A stretch of DNA of 64,000 bases from Verrucomicrobiota bacterium. GTDB lineage: Bacteria; Verrucomicrobiota; Verrucomicrobiia; Chthoniobacterales; Chthoniobacteraceae. The first letter of the stretch is position 1, and the number at the start of each line of letters is the position of its first letter. Under the pieces are notes generated by a model. That model had not been told where the DNA came from, did not search any database, and saw only the letters and a list, made by a program, of their open reading frames with translations. The position numbers and the translations under genes were made by a program. The DNA is taken from positions 46,503 to 110,502 of the forward strand of contig VFJQ01000008.1 of the NCBI GenBank assembly GCA_009885995.1, in the 5' to 3' direction. Positions 55,314-64,000 of this stretch are shown one piece after another.

Positions 55314-55703
55314 ATGGAATCACAACCCCGCTCCCTTTCCGTTCACATCCCCGTCACGCTGCTTTCGCTCGCGCTCGCGATTTTCTTCGCCTCGCAGATC
55401 GGCGCGGCTTCGCGCACCAGCGCTACGATCACCTGGCAGCTCAACAACCTCGACAAAGGGTTGGGCGAACTGAAGACGGCGCAGAAACAGGCCGACGAAT
55501 TGCTCGCCCAAGCGAAAGCCGTGGTCGATCAAGCCGGGAAAGTTCAGGAGAACTACACCAACCTCTTCAAGGAAGTGATCGAACTCGCCAAGACCGACAA
55601 GGACGCGAAAGGCGTCGTCGAGAAGTGGAAGATTCAAGTCAACGAACCCGCCCCGGGAGCCGCAGCGCCCGACGCCGGCAAACCGGTGGAGCCGAAGAAG
55701 TAA
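55314..55703 (+). CDS. Membrane-anchored coiled-coil protein 2
   Basis: 129 residues: helix about 10-32 (HIPVTLLSLALAIFFAS), coiled coil about 40-95 (TAQKQADELLAQAKAVVD, part) and a Pro/Ala-rich tail. Same length and layout as the upstream gene but little sequence identity, so it may be an old duplicate. Closed by an intrinsic terminator at 55732. Function unknown. Confidence 0.75.
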   Translation: MESQPRSLSVHIPVTLLSLALAIFFASQIGAASRTSATITWQLNNLDKGLGELKTAQKQADELLAQAKAVVDQAGKVQENYTNLFKEVIELAKTDKDAKGVVEKWKIQVNEPAPGAAAPDAGKPVEPKK

Positions 55704-55731
55704 CCGGCCTCACTCAAACTCGAATTTGCAA

Positions 55732-55752
55732 AGCCCGGCCTCGCGCCGGGCT
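55732..55752 (+). terminator. Intrinsic terminator
   Basis: Arms AGCCCGGC (55732-55739) and GCCGGGCT (55745-55752), loop CTCGC, followed by TTTGCTTTT. It ends the two-gene coiled-coil transcript. Confidence 0.88.
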
Positions 55753-55789
55753 TTTGCTTTTCGGGGAAGCTCCGGCATAGACTTACGCC

Positions 55790-57106
55790 ATGCTCGAACT
55801 CACCGCCCGCCGTCTCGTCCAGCGCCTGCGCGATGCGGGCCACGTCGCGTATTACGCCGGCGGCTGCGTGCGCGATCGACTGCTCGGGCAGGTGCCGCAC
55901 GACTACGACATCGCGACCGACGCGCGGCCCGAGCAAGTGCAGGAACTTTTCCGCCGCACCTACGCCGTCGGGGCCGCGTTTGGGGTGATCGTCGTGGTCG
56001 AAGACGGGCACGACTTCCAGATTGCCACCTTCCGCAGCGACGCGGCTTACATCGACGGGCGCCATCCGAGCGGCGTCGTCTTCACCACACCGCGCGAAGA
56101 CGCCGAGCGGCGCGACTTCACGGTGAACGGGATGTTCTTCGACCCGCTCGCAGGCGAAGTGATCGACCACGTCGGCGGCCAGCGAGACCTCGCAGCGAAG
56201 GTGCTCCGCGCCATCGGCGATCCCGACGCGCGCTTTCGCGAAGACCGCCTGCGGATGCTGCGCGCGGTGCGTTTCGCGACGGTGCTCGGCTTTGAAATCG
56301 ACCCCACCACGTGGGCGGCTGTCTGCGCGAATGCCGCGCACATCCACGACGTGAGCGCCGAGCGCATCCGCGAGGAGTTGGTGAAAACGCTCGTTCACCC
56401 GAACCGCCTACGCGGCTTCGATCTGCTCGATCAGTGCGGCCTGCTCCACGAGATCCTCCCCGAGATGGATGCGCTCAAGGGCTGCACGCAGCCCGAGCAA
56501 TTTCATCCCGAGGGCGACGTCTTCGTCCACACGCGCATCATGCTCGACCTGCTCCCGCCGCGCGAAGTCAGCGTGCCGCTCGTCTTCAGCGTGCTGCTGC
56601 ACGACATCGACAAGCCCACCACGCGCACCATCGACGAAACCGGCCGCATCCGCTTCAACGCCCACGACCGCCTCGGCGCGCGCACGACCGAGCGCATCAT
56701 GGAGCGCCTGCGTTTTTCCCGCAGCGAGATCGACGCCACCGTCGAAGCCGTCGCGCAGCACATGGTCTTCAAGGACGTGCAGCAGATGCGCGTCGCGAAG
56801 CTCAAGCGCTTCATGGCCCGCCCGCATTTCGATGACGAGATGGAGTTGCACCGCGTCGATTGCACCAGCAGCCACGGCCTGCTCGACAACTACGACTTCC
56901 TCCGCGCCAAGCGCGACGAATTCGCCAACGAGCCGCTCATCCCCGAGCCGCTGATCACCGGCGACGATCTCATCGCGCTCGGCTTCGCGCCTGGGCCTCG
57001 GTTCAAGGAAATCCTCGAAGCCGTGCAGAGCCGCCAGCTCGAAGGCATGCTCACCGACCGCGAGTCCGCCCTCGCGTGGGTGAAGGCCGAGCACGCTTCC
57101 GCCTAG
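55790..57106 (+). CDS. cca: CCA tRNA nucleotidyltransferase (class II)
   Basis: 438 residues: the class II head GGCVRDRLLGQVPHDYDIAT with catalytic DYD, FGVIVVVEDGHDFQIATFRSD (part), RRDFTVNGMF, RFREDRLRMLRAVRFA and a C-terminal HD domain with LLHDIDKPTT. It adds or repairs CCA on tRNA 3' ends, needed here because the tRNA at 11774 does not encode CCA. A poly(A) polymerase role is possible in this family. ATG at 55790. Confidence 0.94.
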   Translation: MLELTARRLVQRLRDAGHVAYYAGGCVRDRLLGQVPHDYDIATDARPEQVQELFRRTYAVGAAFGVIVVVEDGHDFQIATFRSDAAYIDGRHPSGVVFTTPREDAERRDFTVNGMFFDPLAGEVIDHVGGQRDLAAKVLRAIGDPDARFREDRLRMLRAVRFATVLGFEIDPTTWAAVCANAAHIHDVSAERIREELVKTLVHPNRLRGFDLLDQCGLLHEILPEMDALKGCTQPEQFHPEGDVFVHTRIMLDLLPPREVSVPLVFSVLLHDIDKPTTRTIDETGRIRFNAHDRLGARTTERIMERLRFSRSEIDATVEAVAQHMVFKDVQQMRVAKLKRFMARPHFDDEMELHRVDCTSSHGLLDNYDFLRAKRDEFANEPLIPEPLITGDDLIALGFAPGPRFKEILEAVQSRQLEGMLTDRESALAWVKAEHASA

Positions 57107-57124
57107 CGGCGGCGCACTCGCATC

Positions 57125-60707
<3,583 letters not shown>

Positions 60708-60763
60708 ACCCGGCGCGGGCTCCTTGCTTTCCGGAGCGCGCTCCCTAGTTTCCGCGCCCATTC

Positions 60764-62827
60764 ATGTCCCAAGACCAAGCCATCGAAGCCGCGCGCAACC
60801 GCATCCAGCGGCTCGTCGAAGAGATCGCGGCGCTGTCCAAGCGCGACCTGCCGACCGAGCAGTTCCTGCCCGAATTTCTCGCCCGCGTTACGAAGGCGAC
60901 CGATGCGCGCGGCGGCGCGGTGTGGCTCGTCGGGCAGCGCACAGCGGAGGGGAAGGCGGAGTTTCAGCTCGCAGCGCAGGTCGAGTTCGAGTCGTGCGGC
61001 TTTCAGAGCGATGAGGTGCAGCGCGCGCTGATCCTGCGCGCGCTCGGCGAGTGCGTGAACCAGCGCCAGCCGATCGCGATGCAGCCCATGCAGCAGCAGC
61101 CGGACTCCGGTTCGCTCGATGCGCAGCTCGCACAGCTCCGCGGCGAAGCGCAGCCGCAGGGACCGACGAACAAGACGCCGTATCCGTTCCTCTACGTGCC
61201 GCTCCCCCTGAAGGAGCAAGTGCTCGGCGTGGTGCAGGTGTGGCTCCAGCCTTACGTCACGGCAGAAAACTATCGCGAGTTCGCCACCTTCCTCGGCCAG
61301 CTCGCGGGCTACGTGGAGCAGCACTTCCAGTCGCGCCGCCTCGGCACGCTCGTGGTCGAGACGCAGCGGCTCCAGCACCTGCTCAAATACGCCAGCGACC
61401 TCGCCGGCTCGCTCGACCCGATCGAAGTCTCCCGCCTCGCCGCGAACTACGGCCGCGACCTCATCGGCTGCGAACGCTGCTCCGTGCTGTGGCTCGACGG
61501 GAACGCCTGGCGCGTGCTCTCGATCTCCGGGCAGGAGGTCGTCGAGAAAAAGAGCACGATGGTGAAGGCGCTCGCCGCATTCGTCGGCGCGCACGTGAAG
61601 CCGGAGATGGTCACGCTTTCCAAAAAGGAACTGCTCGCCGCGCACGCGAGCGACGGCGCGGAAGGCGCCGAACCCGTGCCCTCGCGCAGCGGCACGGACG
61701 AGATCGACCTCGCCTACTTCGACGTGTCGCACGTCACCAGCGGAGCCATCGCGCCCTTGCTCGACGACGACAAGCAGATCGTCGGCGCCTACTTCGCCGA
61801 GAGCACCACGGAGGGCTTCTTCGACGCACCCGAGGGCGCGAAAGAAATGCCACTCGCGCGCCGCGTGACCGATTGGCTCGCCACGCACAGCGGCAAGCAA
61901 CTCCGCGCCGCACAAGACTACGACACGCTGCCCTTCCTCTTCGCGACGAAGCGCATGCGCGCGACGCGGCTCGCCTTCACCGGCAATAAACGCCGCCGCA
62001 CCCTCATCCGGCTCGCGATGTGGGGCATCCCGCTCGCGCTGATCTTGATCTACCCGAAGCAGGAAATCGTCGAAGGCGACTGCGCGCTCATGCCTGAGCT
62101 TCACAACGCCATCGTCTCCGAGGTGCCCGGCCGCGTGGAAAAGGTGCTCGTGCAGGAGGGCTCGCTCATCGAACAAGGCGAACCGATCGCCGTGCTCGAC
62201 ATGCGCCGTTTCGAGACGGAACTCGACGGCGTGCGCAAGGACATCGCCCGGCTCGACGCCGAGGCCGAGCGTTACCGCGGTGCAGGCGACGAAGCCGGCG
62301 CACAGATCGCCAGCCTCCAGGCCGCCTCCGGGCGCGAGAATGCCAAGCGGCTCGAGTCCGACATCGCCGCCGGCACGCTTCGCAGCCCGATCAAGGGCGT
62401 CATCCTCACCAAGGACGTGGAAAAGCACGCCGGCGAATTCATCCAGACCGGCACCGTGCTCGCCGAGGTGGCCGCGCTCGACGCGTGGCACCTGCGGATG
62501 GATGTGGACCAGCGCGCCATCGGCAAGGTCGAGCGCCGGCTCAAGCGCGGGCCGCTCGATGTCGGCTACATCCTCTACAGCCAGACCTCGCACACGCTCA
62601 GCGCACGACTCGACAACGTGCGCCAGATCAGCCAGGCCGCCGAGGCGCGCGACGTGAAGCAGGTCTTCGTCATCACGCTCGACGACGTGAACATCCCGAA
62701 GGAAATCCAAAGCTCGATGCGCCCCGGCCTGACCGGCCGTGCGAAGATCGAGCTGGGCCGCAAACCGCTCGCCTGGCTCTGGATGCGCGCGGTGTGGGAG
62801 TGGTTCGAGCTGCGGCTCATCGGGTAA
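60764..62827 (+). CDS. GAF-GAF-TM-HlyD fusion protein
   Basis: 687 residues. Two GAF-like domains (about 25-185 and 215-400; the first with VTKATDARGGAVWLV, the second with GCERCSVLWLDGNAW), a single membrane helix (about 412-430, LIRLAMWGIPLALILIYP), then an HlyD/RND-type periplasmic adaptor: lipoyl-like half EVPGRVEKVLVQEGSLIEQGE (part), a short hairpin with DGVRKDIARLDAEAERYR, and the second half GTLRSPIKGVILTKDVEK. The cytosolic GAFs may sense a small ligand and control a transporter. No inner-membrane pump or TolC gene adjoins. ATG 60764. Confidence 0.88.
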   Translation: MSQDQAIEAARNRIQRLVEEIAALSKRDLPTEQFLPEFLARVTKATDARGGAVWLVGQRTAEGKAEFQLAAQVEFESCGFQSDEVQRALILRALGECVNQRQPIAMQPMQQQPDSGSLDAQLAQLRGEAQPQGPTNKTPYPFLYVPLPLKEQVLGVVQVWLQPYVTAENYREFATFLGQLAGYVEQHFQSRRLGTLVVETQRLQHLLKYASDLAGSLDPIEVSRLAANYGRDLIGCERCSVLWLDGNAWRVLSISGQEVVEKKSTMVKALAAFVGAHVKPEMVTLSKKELLAAHASDGAEGAEPVPSRSGTDEIDLAYFDVSHVTSGAIAPLLDDDKQIVGAYFAESTTEGFFDAPEGAKEMPLARRVTDWLATHSGKQLRAAQDYDTLPFLFATKRMRATRLAFTGNKRRRTLIRLAMWGIPLALILIYPKQEIVEGDCALMPELHNAIVSEVPGRVEKVLVQEGSLIEQGEPIAVLDMRRFETELDGVRKDIARLDAEAERYRGAGDEAGAQIASLQAASGRENAKRLESDIAAGTLRSPIKGVILTKDVEKHAGEFIQTGTVLAEVAALDAWHLRMDVDQRAIGKVERRLKRGPLDVGYILYSQTSHTLSARLDNVRQISQAAEARDVKQVFVITLDDVNIPKEIQSSMRPGLTGRAKIELGRKPLAWLWMRAVWEWFELRLIG

Positions 62828-62840
62828 CGGCGCGGGATTT

Positions 62841-62967
62841 TTAACGCAGAGAGGCAAAGGGCGCAGAGGAGCGCGGAGGCTTTTTTGAAAGGGCCGCGCG
62901 CACACCGTTTCCCCACCGCCACTATTTGCTTTGCGTCCTTTGCGTTCTTTGCGCCTTTGCGTTGAAC
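62841..62967. repeat. AACGCAGAGGCGCAAA dispersed palindrome, copy B3
   Basis: Left arm TTAACGCAGAGAGGCAAAGGG and right arm TTTGCGCCTTTGCGTTGAA, imperfect inverted complements; inner words GCAGAGG and GCAAAGG repeat. It fills the gap 62828-62982 and ends 16 bases before the YwaF-like start. In the plus frame it reads LCVLCVLCAFAL, a false N-terminus for the next gene. Confidence 0.82.
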
Positions 62968-62982
62968 ATTCAGCCCCGCCGC

Positions 62983-63669
62983 GTGACCGCCTTTCAACTC
63001 GCCTCGCTCACCTTCATCGTCGCGCTGCCCGCGCTCGTGTGGTGGTGGGACCGTCAGCCGCACCGGCGCGGTTTGGTGAAGCTGGCCGAGCGCTCGCTCG
63101 CCGCGCTGCTGCTGCTGGCCTACGCGGGCGACCTCGCAGCGAAGTGGCTCGACGGCGCGTTCACGCCGCAGTTCGCGCTGCCGATGCAGCTCTGCGATTG
63201 GGCGCTCTTCGCGATCGCCGCCGCCCTGTGGTGGCGGCAGCGCGCGTGTTTCGACGTGGCGTATTTCTGGGGGCTCGCGGCGACGTTGCAGGCGATCTTC
63301 ACCCCCGCCATCGCGGCGGACGTCCACTGGCTGCGGCAACTCGGCTTCTTTTTCATCCACGCCGGCATCGTCGCCGGCGTGGTGCACTTGATCGTGACCG
63401 CTCGCTTCCGCCCGACCTGGCCGCGATCCGTCGTGCGCATCGTCGTGACGTCGGAGGTCTATCTCGCATGCGCGCTCGCTGCGAATGCGCTCACCAGAGG
63501 CAACTACGGCTTCCTCTCCCACAAGCCCGAGCAGCGCTCGATGCTCGACCTCTTCTCCGACACGCCATGGCTCTACGTGACGCAGCTCAATCTCGTCGCG
63601 TTCGTCTTCTTCGCCGCGCTCTACGCGCCGTGGTGGATCGCGGACTGGCGACGCGGAACGCGCCGGTAG
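62983..63669 (+). CDS. YwaF-like (TIGR02206) integral membrane protein
   Basis: 228 residues, six hydrophobic segments. Family marks: FALPMQLCDWALFAIAAAL (part), YFWGLAATLQAIFTP and FFFIHAGIVAGVV, with LTRGNYGFL. Function unknown. GTG at 62983 is chosen because the upstream extension to 62926 is translated from repeat B3. The TAG stop at 63667-63669 lies within the left end of repeat A4. Confidence 0.86.
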   Translation: MTAFQLASLTFIVALPALVWWWDRQPHRRGLVKLAERSLAALLLLAYAGDLAAKWLDGAFTPQFALPMQLCDWALFAIAAALWWRQRACFDVAYFWGLAATLQAIFTPAIAADVHWLRQLGFFFIHAGIVAGVVHLIVTARFRPTWPRSVVRIVVTSEVYLACALAANALTRGNYGFLSHKPEQRSMLDLFSDTPWLYVTQLNLVAFVFFAALYAPWWIADWRRGTRR

Positions 63670-63773
63670 GGACCGCTGTCCCCAGCGGTCCGGGGCGAGC
63701 GCAGCGAAGCGGCTTGGAGAAGCACCCCCTCGCTGCGCTCGCCCTGCGGACGGCTGAGGACAGCCGTCCCTAC
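63666..63773. repeat. GTAGGG...CCCTAC dispersed palindrome, copy A4 (long form)
   Basis: Ends GTAGGGACCGCTGTCC and GAGGACAGCCGTCCCTAC. The left hairpin is GACCGCTG/CAGCGGTC and the right one ACGGCTG/CAGCCGT. A 55-base insert between the hairpins is itself palindromic (GGGCGAGCGCAGCGA with TCGCTGCGCTCGCCC). It supplies the TAG stop of the YwaF-like gene and lies one base from the stop of the convergent truncated gene. Confidence 0.83.
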
Positions 63774-63774
63774 C

Positions 63775-64000
63775 TCACTCCCCGACCTTCTGAATCTGCA
63801 CCCGCCCGGTCGTCTCCGGCCCGGTGAAGACGCCCTGACCGTCGGCATTCTTGAAGACGCCGTTGAATTTCGTCAGCACGTTCGTGCCGGGGAAGCGGAA
63901 GCTGCCGGAGAACTTCCCTTTCGCTGCGTCCATCGTCAGCTTCACCATTTCGACATTGGCGGAGGGATTCAGCGGCTCGACGCGCGCCCGCACCGGCCCG
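63775..64000 (-). CDS. C-terminal part of a secreted beta-repeat protein, 5' truncated
   Basis: 75 codons run from the window edge to TCA at 63775. The peptide has VKLTMDAAKGKFSGSFRFPG, NVLTKFNGVF and GQGVFTGPETTGRV, the pattern of a C-terminal beta domain common on large verrucomicrobial and planctomycetal surface proteins. The rest of the gene is beyond 64000. Function cannot be said. Confidence 0.6.
   Translation of the reverse strand, partial: GPVRARVEPLNPSANVEMVKLTMDAAKGKFSGSFRFPGTNVLTKFNGVFKNADGQGVFTGPETTGRVQIQKVGE

Overview
The window is GC-rich chromosomal DNA from a Gram-negative bacterium, most likely a verrucomicrobium (Spartobacteria/Chthoniobacter-like). The reasons are a complete LPS-export set, a type II pseudopilin with the form common in the PVC group, several short secreted or coiled-coil proteins of the verrucomicrobial kind, paired FAD-dependent oxidoreductases with a Tat signal, a LacI-regulated sugar region, and intergenic repeats of the GTCATCCTGAGC and AACGCAGAGGCGCAAAGG types. 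This placement is an inference from gene content; no 16S gene is present.

Layout. 1-1.4 kb: 3'-truncated purB and a small conserved protein. 1.5-6.9 kb: envelope operon (MsbA-like ABC exporter, kdsA, lptC, lptA, lptB, hpf), closed by a bidirectional terminator. 7-12.4 kb: pseudopilin, glgB, a GT4 glycosyltransferase, a tRNA with anticodon CAT, and a Nudix gene that ends inside the tRNA on the other strand. 12.4-17.4 kb: tightly overlapping minus-strand operon sppA, CPBP protease, thiL, tsaE, tsaB, sugar nucleotidyltransferase. 17.5-25 kb: receptor Ser/Thr kinase, a doubled Lrp/siroheme-decarboxylase-like protein, ffh-rpsP, nnr. 25-30.5 kb: a small cluster of a TPMT-like methyltransferase, an ovothiol-type methyltransferase and an M29-like metallopeptidase, then lipA, a GT2 and a lactonase. 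30.5-36.7 kb: a multi-PAS hybrid kinase, and proA and proB separated by about 1.7 kb that holds two Cys-rich small proteins, gene relics and a phased short-repeat array. 36.8-41.3 kb: ExbB/ExbD/TPR/LOG operon. 41.3-43.9 kb: rplT, rpmI, a regulator and a HAD hydrolase. 44-54.8 kb: carbohydrate region with galM, a zinc dehydrogenase, an OprB-type porin, a fuconolactonase-type amidohydrolase, secreted proteins, two FAD oxidoreductases and a LacI regulator. 54.9-64 kb: paired membrane coiled-coil proteins, CCA transferase, monomeric isocitrate dehydrogenase, a GT-C-like membrane protein, a GAF-GAF-HlyD fusion, a YwaF-like membrane protein and a 5'-truncated gene.

Most of the window is ordinary housekeeping. 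The parts least explained by known biology are: (i) three families of dispersed palindromic repeats, one of which sits exactly on or next to the stop codons of convergent genes; (ii) the relic and phased-repeat zone between proB and proA; (iii) the orphan ovothiol-type methyltransferase coupled to an M29-like protein; (iv) the GAF-GAF-TM-HlyD fusion. I did not find a CRISPR array, prophage, transposase or secondary-metabolite megasynthase.
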